Shown here: positions 37,609 through 47,711 of the stretch, one piece after another
Layout: every line of letters starts with the position of its first letter
How positions within the stretch are numbered: the first letter of the stretch is position 1
Assembly (NCBI RefSeq): GCF_023920225.1
Contig: NZ_CP092587.1
Span: forward strand, 3,189,709 to 3,253,708
Origin: Vibrio gazogenes
Lineage (GTDB): Bacteria; Pseudomonadota; Gammaproteobacteria; Enterobacterales; Vibrionaceae
DNA: 64,000 nucleotides
Direction of reading: 5' to 3'
Notes under the pieces: model-generated
Databases searched by the model: none
What the model was told of the DNA's origin: nothing
Seen by the model: only the letters and a program-made list of their open reading frames with translations
Program-made: the position numbers and the translations under genes

Positions 37609-40047
37609 TCATGTCCGGTCTCTCACCGTCCACACCCCATTATCGAAGAAAGCGAGTTGGTGTTGCTCAAACCGGGCAAGATAAAGCCACTGATTATCGA
37701 CCAACTGTTTGACCATCGAATGGCGGCTCATCACCGACTCAATTGCAGCCTCAGGCGCATCAATGACCACCGTTAGGCGCAGTGGTTCGTGCCGCCATTG
37801 CTGACCATCGTGCAGCGACTGACGGGAAAGCCCGATACGCAAGTCACCCCCGTTACCTTCAAACACACCCAGTCGCCCACCAACAACGTTATGCAAGGTT
37901 TTATTGCCGGAACCATAGCGATGATGATCAACCGTCGAGGCGTAATACTGCATGTTAATCCAGTTGGTGACGATCATCGGTGCAGTCATGATTTTTGCTA
38001 ACCCACTGGCATCGACATCTTGCTCATGTCGGTATTCGTGGAGGAAGGTTCGACCGTCCAGCTTGAGACCGCGAGTTCTTGCTCTTGGCGCAATAATAAA
38101 AGCCGCGTTATTGACCAGCCCCCACTCCGGACGAGTTTGCGCCCAATCGTGGGCGCGGTGTTTGATTCGCTTTTGAACGGAATGCTGCGATTGATGGGTC
38201 AGCCCTAATTGTGGTGCACGTTCCATCCGCGCCCCAAGAGATGCCGCATCCAGTTGAGCACGCCATGCATTCAGTGAGTGCTGGATTGGCTCATCCAAAT
38301 CATCCGTGTCGTACAGTGACAACGCTTCTGTGGTGGTATTGTGCAATCCGGCAACAAAATATGTGGTATCAGGGATTTGAATATCACGTTGCGCTAAACC
38401 TTCCCGGACGACAGGTCGATTGAGCAGTTGTGCCAAAGCCCGGACATTCACTTCTCCGCTTTGACCACAACAAGCACCGCAATCCAGACCGGCACGATGG
38501 GGGTTATTGGCACTCTCGCTGCCATGACCGATGAGTAGCACAAACGGTGCAAATTCGTGAGTCAGCCCCATCCCTTTCAGGACATTTTCAGCCAACGTCA
38601 CTTGCTGTTCTGCATCAGTGCGTAGTGTCGGACGAAGCCGCTGAGCACTCGCAGCCGACAACCCCGGAGCTTGGGTTGAATGCCCATTAAGCGGTAAAAC
38701 CCGTTTGATCAACTTTCCGACGTAGCTTAACCCCAATGCTTCGACCAGCGTAAAGGTTGACGCAGGCATGGTATTGAACCATGACCATCCCGACTCGCGC
38801 TGCAATGCTGCCTGCCTTTTCTTCGCCAGCGCTGCATCGTGTTCGTGGCAACCGACGCTATCACACACCGTGAGTGATGGTGCCAACAGCCCGGGAAGCT
38901 GTGGGCGCTGAATCTGCGTACCGAGCGGCGTATAACTGACCGGCAGACCGAAAAACCCAGCGAACCCAAGGGTGTGAATCTCATCCCCTTGCGCTTCAAG
39001 ATGGCGTCGGATCACTTCAGAACGGACATCAATACAAAATGCAGCCTGAATTTTCGGGGCGTGTTGAATATCCGGCACTGGCTGGGCTAACACTTGACTG
39101 AGTTGACGCTGATAACTGATTTCATGGGCGCGTTGCCAGATCAAGCGCATGTTGATCGTCTGCGGCCGATACTCAAGGAAATGTTGCTGCCAGCGATGTT
39201 GCCAGCGCTGCCAGACAGATCCGGAATGACGATTCTGGTCATCCACCAGCCACTCCCAACTGAGGCGAATTGCCAGTAAATCAATCAACGTCTCGTCATC
39301 TTGTTGCGATAACTCCGCCTGCCACTTGAGATAAGCGCCCCATGCAGCCCAACCACTGATCCGATAAATCACCGCTTGCAGGTAGTCTTGCCAATGCTCG
39401 GGAGCGATGTCCAATCGGTTTAACACCTGCCTGATCTGCTCACGCGGCGTCATTGCCATCTCCGTCGCCCGCCGCGGAATATGTGCGGCTTTCATTAGTA
39501 AGGCAACGCTGTGATCGTGGCACATCGCGTTACGCCAGCTTTGATACAAACGCACGTCACTGTACGGATGCCAGTCCGCCTGATCCTGATCGAAATAGGC
39601 GGCGCAAAACTGGGCAATTTGATGGGTGATGGTATCGCACCACGCAGGATCTTGATTCAGATGACGCTGACTATCAAGCATATCGCACAACAAAGGCGCC
39701 GGTGTCGGGGAAACATCATCTTCTTGCAATGCAGCGATGACAGCCGCAATCTCCGGCGCTTCTGCCATAGGTAATCGTGTCAGCGCTTGCGCCAGATCGG
39801 CCTCGGTTATTGTGCTGTTTTCCCAACGTTCACGGTAATAATCCAGCGGCATTGCCATCGGCGAACCCGCAAACTGAGCGAGCTGATGCGCGACCTCGGC
39901 AAAAGGGCGATCAATCCATGACCAATATGGGTTCACAGCAATCATCCGATCAAGCGGCCAGTTAGGCGCAATACTGTCACATGCCGCCTCAATTGCAGCA
40001 TTCAGCAGCGTCGCGGTGTTGATATAATGGCGAGACAAGGCGGTCAT
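37609..40047 (-). CDS. dabA: Inorganic carbon transporter subunit DabA
   Basis: An 812-residue cytoplasmic-facing, zinc-dependent subunit (DUF2309) of the DAB pump, which traps CO2 as bicarbonate in a vectorial, carbonic-anhydrase-like reaction. The predicted zinc and catalytic residues are in place: Cys338 and Asp340 in AAFCIDVRSE, His508 in LIGHGSESANNPH, and Cys523 in LDCGACCGQSG, with the spacing of Halothiobacillus DabA. The start codon overlaps the dabB stop (ATGA), so dabB-dabA are translationally coupled. In heterotrophs this system supplies bicarbonate for carboxylases when ambient CO2 is low; AccC in this window is one consumer. Confidence 0.93.
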   Translation of the reverse strand: MTALSRHYINTATLLNAAIEAACDSIAPNWPLDRMIAVNPYWSWIDRPFAEVAHQLAQFAGSPMAMPLDYYRERWENSTITEADLAQALTRLPMAEAPEIAAVIAALQEDDVSPTPAPLLCDMLDSQRHLNQDPAWCDTITHQIAQFCAAYFDQDQADWHPYSDVRLYQSWRNAMCHDHSVALLMKAAHIPRRATEMAMTPREQIRQVLNRLDIAPEHWQDYLQAVIYRISGWAAWGAYLKWQAELSQQDDETLIDLLAIRLSWEWLVDDQNRHSGSVWQRWQHRWQQHFLEYRPQTINMRLIWQRAHEISYQRQLSQVLAQPVPDIQHAPKIQAAFCIDVRSEVIRRHLEAQGDEIHTLGFAGFFGLPVSYTPLGTQIQRPQLPGLLAPSLTVCDSVGCHEHDAALAKKRQAALQRESGWSWFNTMPASTFTLVEALGLSYVGKLIKRVLPLNGHSTQAPGLSAASAQRLRPTLRTDAEQQVTLAENVLKGMGLTHEFAPFVLLIGHGSESANNPHRAGLDCGACCGQSGEVNVRALAQLLNRPVVREGLAQRDIQIPDTTYFVAGLHNTTTEALSLYDTDDLDEPIQHSLNAWRAQLDAASLGARMERAPQLGLTHQSQHSVQKRIKHRAHDWAQTRPEWGLVNNAAFIIAPRARTRGLKLDGRTFLHEYRHEQDVDASGLAKIMTAPMIVTNWINMQYYASTVDHHRYGSGNKTLHNVVGGRLGVFEGNGGDLRIGLSRQSLHDGQQWRHEPLRLTVVIDAPEAAIESVMSRHSMVKQLVDNQWLYLARFEQHQLAFFDNGVWTVRDRT

Positions 40048-41579
40048 ACAGATTCTCCGGCAGTTGAATGATTGCGATTAACCTGCGTCTGAGCTTGCTC
40101 AAGCGTCAGTTTTGCCGGCCAGACTTTGAAAGTGAAACGGGTAAATGTCTCATCGAGATAAAATCCGTTATATGCCCAAGGATAGAGACGTTTCACCACC
40201 CTGTAGTGCGGGTAACAACGGATCCCCACTTGACCGAGATACAACAGGATAAACACCACGCAGACAAATCCGAGTAACCCGACCTGTTCCGGACCGGTTG
40301 AAGGAGCGATGTGCGCAAATGTACTGTGCCATAGCAGATACAGATGTAAGACCACACCACTTCGCAACACTCCGGTCACTAAACCCGAGCGTACGGCGTT
40401 TGTTGCACGCCAAAACAGCGGTGCACAGCCCAAGATCAGAATCACACTGGCGGAAAGCGGTAACGACAGGTTCACTAACCACTGCTGCCATAACATCGGC
40501 ACGCCGAGAACCACGACGGCAGAGCACAATACCGAGCCGAACACCCCGTGAATTCGAACCGCTGGAGGGAAATAGTCCTGATGGATCGTCTGCGCAACGA
40601 CCTCACCTGCACTCAGAAAGTGATACGCTTTGTACACGGAATGGGCTATCAGGTGAAGCAGCGCCAATTCGTATAGTCCAAGACCGATTTCCATCAGCAT
40701 AAATCCCATTTGGGCGCAGGTTGACCACGCCAAACGCACTTTAATACTGATACGTGTCATCATCACCCATCCGGCCAGTAAAGCGGTGGTACTGCCGACA
40801 ATCACCAAGACCGATTGTGCCAGGGGAGCAAGATTGAGCAGCGCTGCCAGTGAAATCATCACGAATCCGCCCATATTGACCACCCCGGCATGCAGTAACG
40901 CCGATACCGGAGTCGGTGCCTCCATCACCTGAATTAACCAACCATGCAATGGTAACTGTGCGGTTTTAAGAATCGCAGCAACCGCAAACAATAAAGCGGC
41001 AATATTTAATTCCGGTGAGAGGATGGTCATCTGCCCAAGTTGTTGATTGAGGACCGGCAACGAGAAGCTTCCCAGCGCTTGGTAAACCAGAAACAACGCA
41101 GTAATCAAACAGACATCTGCCATTCGGCTGACCAGAAATTTTTTATGCGCCACGATTCTAGCTGCTTTACGCTCCCGGTAATGGGTGAGCAGAAAATGAA
41201 GGCTGAGACTACTCACACTCCATGCCAGCATCATCACCAACAGATTGTCACTCTTCACCAGCAAGGCGACCAAACCGAGCGTAAACAGAATCGCACGGAT
41301 AAACCGACGCTGACCCGGATCACCTTCCAGATAACGAGAGGCATAATCAATGATCACCCAACCGAGTAACGTAATCAGTAACCCCATCATGGTCGGTAAC
41401 ACAGGCGGCAACGTCGCGGTCAGCAATCCTGATCCCAAAGGAACAACAAGACTCACGAATAACGCAAGGCGTGACGTGAGACCAGCGATAGCCCACTCAT
41501 AACTACGGGCAACAAGACAGAGTAAGAAACCGAGTCCATACAGGGCGGCAACATAATGACCTCCCAGCGTCAAATCCAT
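40044..41579 (-). CDS. dabB: Inorganic carbon transporter membrane subunit DabB
   Basis: A 511-residue membrane protein of the NuoL/Mrp proton-channel superfamily, with about twelve or more helices. The central proton-channel motif is visible as HGWLIQVMEAPTPVSALLHAGVVNMGGFVM (two adjacent segments of the Proton_antipo domain). DabB is thought to couple cation flux to DabA. The ATG at 41579 (MDLTLGGHYVAAL) has GGAGAG eight bases upstream; the longer frame reaches into the divergent LysR gene and is rejected. It is first in the dabB-dabA operon and shares a 114-base divergent promoter region with the LysR regulator. Confidence 0.92.
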   Translation of the reverse strand: MDLTLGGHYVAALYGLGFLLCLVARSYEWAIAGLTSRLALFVSLVVPLGSGLLTATLPPVLPTMMGLLITLLGWVIIDYASRYLEGDPGQRRFIRAILFTLGLVALLVKSDNLLVMMLAWSVSSLSLHFLLTHYRERKAARIVAHKKFLVSRMADVCLITALFLVYQALGSFSLPVLNQQLGQMTILSPELNIAALLFAVAAILKTAQLPLHGWLIQVMEAPTPVSALLHAGVVNMGGFVMISLAALLNLAPLAQSVLVIVGSTTALLAGWVMMTRISIKVRLAWSTCAQMGFMLMEIGLGLYELALLHLIAHSVYKAYHFLSAGEVVAQTIHQDYFPPAVRIHGVFGSVLCSAVVVLGVPMLWQQWLVNLSLPLSASVILILGCAPLFWRATNAVRSGLVTGVLRSGVVLHLYLLWHSTFAHIAPSTGPEQVGLLGFVCVVFILLYLGQVGIRCYPHYRVVKRLYPWAYNGFYLDETFTRFTFKVWPAKLTLEQAQTQVNRNHSTAGESV

Positions 41580-41693
41580 CAAACAATCTCTCCTAAAAAT
41601 GTGCATCAATTGGAGACGTATTGTTGCAGCAAGCCAAATGAGATGTAAAATAGATAGATATTCACAAAACGTTCTTTTAAAGTGAACAATAGA
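41580..41693. promoter_or_regulatory. Divergent dabB / LysR promoter region
   Basis: A 114-base gap holding both promoters. A spaced dyad TTCAC (41661-41665) / GTGAA (41682-41686) sits just before the LysR start and is a candidate LysR site. No terminator is present. Confidence 0.5.
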
Positions 41694-42569
41694 ATGAGAA
41701 ACCTCAACTTTCATCACCTGCGCTATTTCTGGACTGTCGCGAAAGAAGGACATCTGACCCGGGCAGCCCAAAAACTCAATGTCTCCCAATCAGCCCTCTC
41801 CTCCCAGATCAAACAGTTAGAAGAACAACTCGGTCATCACCTGTTCCATCGTCAAGGACGCTCATTATTGCTGACGGATGTCGGCCATCTGGTACTTGAA
41901 TATGCGGAAGGTATTTTTAATCTCGGCAGTGAATTACTGTCGGTGATGGAAAGTGGTGAACACCATCATGTCCAACAGCTACGAATCGGGGCGGTAGCCA
42001 CGTTATCCCGGAACTTTCAGGAGAACTTTCTGCTCCCGGTGATTGGTCAGGACAACGTCAAGCTAGCGCTGTGCTCTTCCAATTTTGACGATCTGCTTGA
42101 ACAGCTTCGCGTGCATAAACTGGACTTAATTCTCTCCAATCGTCCGGTTGCCTCAGATTCAACAACCCCGTGGCGATGTAAGTTAATTGCCCAACAAGGG
42201 GTCTGTCTCGTCGGTCCCAATACGCGTGAATTCGAGACATTGCGTTTCCCACAAGATTTAACACGCACCAAATTATTGTTACCGGGGCCGGACAGTGAGA
42301 TTCGCACCCAATTTGATTTATATTGCGAACAACATAGGTTGTCGGTGACCCCCTATGCAGAGGTCGATGATATGGCAATGTTGCGGCTGTTAACCCGGGA
42401 TACCGGTGCTATCGCTGTACTCCCGGAGGTTGTCGTACAGGATGAAATTTCGGCCGGCACGCTGAAAAGTTATGCCAAATTAGATTCTGTCATTGAAAGC
42501 TTTTATGCCATTACAGCCAAACGACATGTGGAATTACCGATCCTGAAAAAGTTATTTAAAATTCTTTAA
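41694..42569 (+). CDS. LysR-family regulator of the dab operon, NhaR-like
   Basis: A 291-residue LysR regulator. The N-terminus LNFHHLRYFWTVAKEGHLTRAAQKLNVSQSAL, then SSQIKQLEEQLGHHLFHR, is typical of the NhaR/CbbR-like branch, followed by a ligand domain (LRIGAVATLSRNF, TGAIAVLPEVVVQDEI). ATG 41694 is preferred, with a GTG at 41682 as alternative. It diverges from dabB across 114 bases, the classical arrangement of a LysR activator and its target, so it probably controls CO2/bicarbonate uptake. LysR genes are common neighbours of dab operons. The inducer is unknown. Confidence 0.88.
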   Translation: MRNLNFHHLRYFWTVAKEGHLTRAAQKLNVSQSALSSQIKQLEEQLGHHLFHRQGRSLLLTDVGHLVLEYAEGIFNLGSELLSVMESGEHHHVQQLRIGAVATLSRNFQENFLLPVIGQDNVKLALCSSNFDDLLEQLRVHKLDLILSNRPVASDSTTPWRCKLIAQQGVCLVGPNTREFETLRFPQDLTRTKLLLPGPDSEIRTQFDLYCEQHRLSVTPYAEVDDMAMLRLLTRDTGAIAVLPEVVVQDEISAGTLKSYAKLDSVIESFYAITAKRHVELPILKKLFKIL

Positions 42570-42738
42570 AGCGCCGCCGGTGATATCGCGATGAAGAGGT
42601 TAAATCAACTTAAATGTATCAAAGTGAATCAGTTAGCTACCTGCTTAACAAAAAAGCAATTCATTTACATTTATACAACAATTTTCTGATATACCTAAGT
42701 TGGAACACTATTTCTATAACTAGAGAGGAATTGTTGTT

Positions 42739-44376
42739 ATGTTTTTCAGCCTACGTCAGACCAAAATAAGAACGCGCCTGTATCTACTGCTCCTCGCAAA
42801 TATTTTATTAATCATGATGTTATTCACCAAACTATTAATAGAATATAAGCATGATCTCATGGAAGAGAAACAAATTAAGACACAGCATCTAATTGAAAGC
42901 ACCTATAGCCTGCTCTCTTACTATCATCAATTAGAAACTGAGGGAACGCTAACCCGTCAAGGCGCACAACAACAAGCACAGCAAGCCATCAAACATCTTC
43001 GCTATGGCAAAAATGATTACTTCTGGATCAACGACCTCACTCCCACAATGATCATGCATCCCTTTAAACCGCAACTGGATGGCAAAAACCTTTCTAAGGT
43101 CAAAGATCCGACCGGAAAAGCGCTCTTTTTAGAGATGGTACAAGTTGCCAAGAATCAAGGCGGTGGCGTCGTCCATTACATGTGGTCCAAACCCGGTTCA
43201 GAGACCGATGTAGCAAAGGTTTCTTACGTAAAACTATTCAAACCTTGGGGATGGATCATTGGTTCAGGGATTTATGTGGATGATGTCGACCAACTGGTTG
43301 CAGAGAGAACAACAATGGCCTTATGGTCTGGATTGCTGATTGTGTTGATCCTGAGCGCATTATCAGCATTGATCATCCGCAGTATCACGCGCCCCTGCGA
43401 TACAACCCGTCAAGCCCTGAATGATATTTCTCAGGGAGAAGGTGATTTAACCCGTCAGCTCCCCGTCAATGGCAAAGACGAGTTTGCCCAGATTGCAACC
43501 GCATTCAACCGCTTTACCGTTAAAATTTGCGACGCGATCCGAAACATTAAACCAATTTCTACCAATCTCACCCATTCCGCAAGAGACCTCAACGCGGTTG
43601 CCAAACAGTCTATCGAAAAATCGGAACAGCAATTACAAGCAGCCAATTCCGCGGCCTCTGCAATGAACCAGTTGCAGTCCAGCACACAAGATGTTGCAAC
43701 AGCAGCCGATGAAGCAGCCCGCTCCGCTCAAATTTCCCATCAAAAGAGCCAAGATAGTAGTCAAGTTCTCATCAACGCCTCCCAATATATGACTTCCTTG
43801 TCTGAATTACTGACTGAAACCGAACAAGATACCCAATATCTGGCTAAAGATGCGGATAATGTCGGTGAAGTGTTGAATGTCATTCGTGGTGTCGCTGAAC
43901 AGACCAATCTCCTAGCACTCAATGCTGCAATTGAAGCGGCTCGCGCAGGCGAACAAGGACGAGGATTTGCCGTCGTCGCAGACGAAGTGCGAACCCTTGC
44001 AACCCGAACGCAAAAGAGTACCGATGAAATTGAAGAAATCATTACAACCTTACAGGAACGAGCAAAACATTTAAGTTCGTCCATGGTTCAAACCAAACAA
44101 CAGTCGCTCGAAACGCAACAAGCAACCTGTAAAGCCCAAGAGATGCTCAATGACATCAATGAGCAAATCCATACGATTCAAGCACTCAACGAAAATATTG
44201 CAACAGCCTGTCTGCAGCAATCTTCGGCAAGTCAGAATATCAGTCATAACATAACCGATTTAGCCGAGCACAGCCGACAAATCACAGAAAGCGCACGGGA
44301 GATTGGCAACACCAGCCAGAGACTGCTCCAAGACAGCCAATCCTTAAGTCAGAGCTTTAGTGTTTTCAGAACCTAA
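42739..44376 (+). CDS. Methyl-accepting chemotaxis protein with single Cache domain
   Basis: A 545-residue chemoreceptor. An N-terminal transmembrane helix (about 12-32), a periplasmic single-Cache (sCache_2-type) domain with [19 protein letters not shown] and [19 protein letters not shown], a second membrane helix near 195-212, HAMP, and the cytoplasmic methyl-accepting helices follow. The highly conserved hairpin tip is [32 protein letters not shown] in pieces at about 390-420. sCache_2 receptors often sense small organic acids. It stands alone before manA. A second receptor of the same type is at 49.1-50.8 kb. Confidence 0.93.
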   Translation: MFFSLRQTKIRTRLYLLLLANILLIMMLFTKLLIEYKHDLMEEKQIKTQHLIESTYSLLSYYHQLETEGTLTRQGAQQQAQQAIKHLRYGKNDYFWINDLTPTMIMHPFKPQLDGKNLSKVKDPTGKALFLEMVQVAKNQGGGVVHYMWSKPGSETDVAKVSYVKLFKPWGWIIGSGIYVDDVDQLVAERTTMALWSGLLIVLILSALSALIIRSITRPCDTTRQALNDISQGEGDLTRQLPVNGKDEFAQIATAFNRFTVKICDAIRNIKPISTNLTHSARDLNAVAKQSIEKSEQQLQAANSAASAMNQLQSSTQDVATAADEAARSAQISHQKSQDSSQVLINASQYMTSLSELLTETEQDTQYLAKDADNVGEVLNVIRGVAEQTNLLALNAAIEAARAGEQGRGFAVVADEVRTLATRTQKSTDEIEEIITTLQERAKHLSSSMVQTKQQSLETQQATCKAQEMLNDINEQIHTIQALNENIATACLQQSSASQNISHNITDLAEHSRQITESAREIGNTSQRLLQDSQSLSQSFSVFRT

Positions 44377-44593
44377 CCATTCCCGGCGGTCAAGGGGCAA
44401 AACATTCAGTATTGAATCGGCCAATCATCAACTGAAACCGAGTACAATTGATGTGCTAATGGCCTGTTCTGATATCTCACACCCAAAATGTCTCTGCCAC
44501 TGATTGGCATACATTTGATATAAGTACAAAGTCAGATACCATAAATATGATTCAATATTGATTATCTAACCGAATCGCATACGCAGGATGACC

Positions 44594-45799
44594 ATGAACG
44601 ATACAACCATACTCCCCTTCTATTTAATGCAAAATGTGATTCAACACTATGCGTGGGGAAGTACACAATCCATCAACAACCTATTTGATATTCCCAACCC
44701 TGAACATTTGCCTCAGGCTGAAATCTGGATGGGCGCGCATCCGGGCGGATGCTCTCAGCTCATCACCGATAATCAACATGATTCTCTTGCCGAGTTCATT
44801 CAGCGTCATCCGTCTTCATGTTTATCAGCCCAAACCCATCAGACGTATGGTGAGTTGCCATTTTTGTTTAAAGTGCTTGCGGCAGACAAAGCGCTGTCGA
44901 TTCAGGTTCATCCATGTAAAGCCGATGCCGAAACAGGCTATGTCCGCGAAAATCAACTGCACATCCCACTCAATGCACCCGAGCGTAATTACAAAGATCC
45001 AAACCATAAACCCGAGCTGGTGTATGCTTTAACGCCTTATCATGCATTGAATGGGTTCCGTCCGTTAGATGACATCATCCAGACGTTGACGAAAATGAAT
45101 CTTCAGCCGATTGAATCACTGGTCAATCAGCTTCGTGCAGACAAAACCGCCGCCGGATTCCAGTTATTCTTTATCCGTTTACTGTCTCTATCCGGAGAAC
45201 AGAAATCACAAGCGATTCAGGCGTTACTGGCTTACGCACAACAGGCGCAGCAAGACGAGCCGCTCGCTCAGTTGATCCTCGATTTGGCGCAAGATTATCC
45301 CGAAGACATCGGGCTGTTTTCTGCGATTCTGCTGCATTATGTGGTTTTACAACCGGGCGAAGCGATGTATCTGGATGCCAAAACCCCTCACGCTTATCTG
45401 AAAGGCACCGGTTTAGAAGTGATGGCCAGCTCAGATAATGTCCTCAGAGCGGGACTGACGCCGAAACACATTGACGTTGAGGAATTGGCCAAATGTACAT
45501 CATTCACGCCGAAACCATCAGAGACACTGCTGATTGCACCAGAAGAAGAAACCGAGGTTGCTTATCATTATCCAGTCCCGGTCAATGACTTTAAATTCTC
45601 AATCTATCCGGCGCCGGACGATGTCACCCTCACCGCCACCAGTGCTGAAATCGTTTTTGCGATTGATGCTGATGTCCATCTGCAACATAAAAGTGGTCTG
45701 ACGCTCACTTTACACAAGGGTCAGTCTGCGTTTATTCCTGCCGCTGCCGATACCTATCAGCTCAATTCATCCGGTCGAGTTGCGCGAGTGTATAACTAG
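44594..45799 (+). CDS. manA: Mannose-6-phosphate isomerase, class I
   Basis: A 401-residue zinc-dependent cupin enzyme that interconverts mannose 6-phosphate and fructose 6-phosphate, linking mannose use with GDP-mannose synthesis. Zinc-site motifs are visible: IQVHPCKADA, YKDPNHKPELVYALTPYHALNGFRP, and LDAKTPHAYLKGTGLEVMASSDNVLRAGLT. The ATG at 44594 has AGGA at good spacing; the ATG at 44588 would lie inside that Shine-Dalgarno. It is a single gene; no PTS mannose gene is adjacent. The next gene, purH, has its own promoter. Confidence 0.94.
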   Translation: MNDTTILPFYLMQNVIQHYAWGSTQSINNLFDIPNPEHLPQAEIWMGAHPGGCSQLITDNQHDSLAEFIQRHPSSCLSAQTHQTYGELPFLFKVLAADKALSIQVHPCKADAETGYVRENQLHIPLNAPERNYKDPNHKPELVYALTPYHALNGFRPLDDIIQTLTKMNLQPIESLVNQLRADKTAAGFQLFFIRLLSLSGEQKSQAIQALLAYAQQAQQDEPLAQLILDLAQDYPEDIGLFSAILLHYVVLQPGEAMYLDAKTPHAYLKGTGLEVMASSDNVLRAGLTPKHIDVEELAKCTSFTPKPSETLLIAPEEETEVAYHYPVPVNDFKFSIYPAPDDVTLTATSAEIVFAIDADVHLQHKSGLTLTLHKGQSAFIPAAADTYQLNSSGRVARVYN

Positions 45800-45911
45800 C
45801 CGGATCCACGTTTTTTCCTTATCTTTTCATGGCATCAATTGGTTTAAAATTCGATGCCATTGTTCAGATTCATTTCCAGAAAAAAGAACGAATTGATAAT
45901 TAATTTGCTTA

Positions 45912-45956
45912 TGCCAAACGATTGCGCGAGCTTTTTGGTGATTAATTCGCTAGAAT
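45912..45956 (+). promoter_or_regulatory. purH promoter with PurR-type box
   Basis: TGCCAAACGATTGCGC (45912-45927) keeps the CAAACG-TTGCG core of the PurR palindrome. A -10 box TAGAAT lies at 45951-45956, and the PurR box overlaps the -35 position, as in repressible pur promoters. A Shine-Dalgarno AAGGAAG precedes the purH ATG. Confidence 0.65.
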
Positions 45957-46022
45957 GTGCGCCACAAAATTTAACATCTATTTCGTTCAATTAACTCTGT
46001 GAATTTGAGGAAGAAGGAAGCA

Positions 46023-47615
46023 ATGAATAACGCTCGCCCTATTCGCCGTGCGCTTATCAGCGTATCAGACAAAACTGGTATTGTAGAGTTTGCCAAAGCA
46101 TTGGCTGACCGTGGCGTTGACATTCTGTCAACCGGTGGCACTGCCCGCCTTTTAGCCGAACAAGGTATCTCTGTGACTGAAGTTTCCGACTACACCGGAT
46201 TTCCTGAAATGATGGATGGTCGTGTCAAAACCCTTCACCCCAAAGTTCATGGCGGGGTTTTAGGGCGTCGGGGACAAGATGACGAGATCATGGCTCAACA
46301 TGGTATCCAGCCAATCGATATGGTGGTGGTCAACCTGTATCCGTTTGCTGCCACGGTTGCCAAAGCAGACTGTTCACTGGCTGACGCAGTTGAAAATATT
46401 GATATCGGGGGCCCGACAATGGTGCGTTCCGCAGCGAAAAACCATAAAGATGTCAGCATTATCGTCAATGCCTCCGATTATCAACGCGTGCTCACAGAGA
46501 TGGATACCAACAGTGGTTCACTCACGCTGGAAACTCGCTTTGATCTCGCAATTGCAGCTTTCGAGCATACCGCCGCTTACGACGGTATGATTGCCAACTA
46601 CTTTGGCAAAATGGTTCCTTCTTATGGTGAAAACAAAGAAGGCGATGCCGATTCGAAGTTCCCTCGGACATTCAATATGCAGTTCGAGAAAAAACAAGAC
46701 ATGCGCTACGGTGAGAACAGTCACCAGTCTGCGGCTTTTTATGTAGAAAACCATCCTGAAGAAGCATCTGTCGCGACCGCGCGCCAGATTCAGGGCAAAG
46801 CGCTCTCTTACAATAATATTGCAGATACAGACGCTGCTTTAGAGTGTGTGAAAGAATTTTCCGAGCCCGCTTGTGTCATCGTCAAACACGCTAACCCATG
46901 TGGTGTCGCTTTAGGCGATTCGATCCTCGATGCTTATAACCGCGCTTATCAGACTGACCCAACCTCTGCTTTCGGCGGGATCATCGCATTCAACCGTGAA
47001 CTGGATGCCGCCACGGCACAAGCAATTGTCGAACGTCAGTTTGTTGAAGTGATTATTGCCCCGACAGTGGCCGATGACGCGATTGAAGTTGTCGCCGCGA
47101 AGAAAAATGTCCGCTTGTTGGTTTGTGGTCAATGGCAAGATAAAACCACCGGTTATGATTTCAAACGCGTCAATGGTGGTCTGCTGGTTCAGGATCGTGA
47201 TCAGGGCATGGTCAGTGTCGATGACCTGACGGTCGTTTCAAAACGCCAACCTTCTGAAGCTGAACTGAAAGATGCCCTATTCTGCTGGAAAGTCGCGAAG
47301 TACGTGAAATCAAATGCGATTGTCTACGCGAAAGGCGATATGACGATTGGTGTCGGTGCCGGTCAAATGAGCCGCGTTTACTCGGCGAAAATTGCAGGTA
47401 TTAAGGCCGCGGACGAAAATCTGAAAGTCGAAGGAACCGTGATGGCTTCCGACGCATTTTTCCCATTCCGAGATGGTATTGATGCAGCGGCCGAAGCCGG
47501 TGTTACTTGTGTGATTCAACCGGGTGGTTCGATGCGTGATAATGAAGTCATTGCTGCCGCTGATGAACACGGCATGACCATGATTTTCACAGGTATGCGT
47601 CATTTCAGACACTAA
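46023..47615 (+). CDS. purH: Bifunctional AICAR transformylase / IMP cyclohydrolase
   Basis: A 530-residue enzyme that carries out the last two steps of purine synthesis: formylation of AICAR and ring closure to IMP. The N-terminal IMP cyclohydrolase (MGS-like) domain contains [28 protein letters not shown] and [14 protein letters not shown]. The C-terminal transformylase has [13 protein letters not shown], the [10 protein letters not shown] catalytic Lys-His pair, and [19 protein letters not shown] 46023 follows a good Shine-Dalgarno; the longer frame from 45999 is rejected. It forms the purHD operon, with a PurR-type box in the promoter. Confidence 0.97.
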   Translation: MNNARPIRRALISVSDKTGIVEFAKALADRGVDILSTGGTARLLAEQGISVTEVSDYTGFPEMMDGRVKTLHPKVHGGVLGRRGQDDEIMAQHGIQPIDMVVVNLYPFAATVAKADCSLADAVENIDIGGPTMVRSAAKNHKDVSIIVNASDYQRVLTEMDTNSGSLTLETRFDLAIAAFEHTAAYDGMIANYFGKMVPSYGENKEGDADSKFPRTFNMQFEKKQDMRYGENSHQSAAFYVENHPEEASVATARQIQGKALSYNNIADTDAALECVKEFSEPACVIVKHANPCGVALGDSILDAYNRAYQTDPTSAFGGIIAFNRELDAATAQAIVERQFVEVIIAPTVADDAIEVVAAKKNVRLLVCGQWQDKTTGYDFKRVNGGLLVQDRDQGMVSVDDLTVVSKRQPSEAELKDALFCWKVAKYVKSNAIVYAKGDMTIGVGAGQMSRVYSAKIAGIKAADENLKVEGTVMASDAFFPFRDGIDAAAEAGVTCVIQPGGSMRDNEVIAAADEHGMTMIFTGMRHFRH

Positions 47616-47623
47616 TCTGAGTA

Positions 47624-47644
47624 AGTGCCCGATATCAGGGCACT
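47624..47644 (+). other. Intercistronic hairpin in purHD
   Basis: Seven-base arms AGTGCCC (47624-47630) and GGGCACT (47638-47644) with a seven-base loop, nine bases after the purH stop and without a T-run. It may be an RNA processing or stability element rather than a terminator. Confidence 0.5.
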
Positions 47645-47711
47645 CAATCACATCTTCTCAACGTGCTGTCTCTGATGGAGACAAACAACTTGAATACAGG
47701 AATTCATCTTT

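Noticed and set aside
41580..41789. Longer dabB start
   Set aside because: The extension runs through the divergent LysR start and lacks membrane-protein character; GGAGAG supports 41579.
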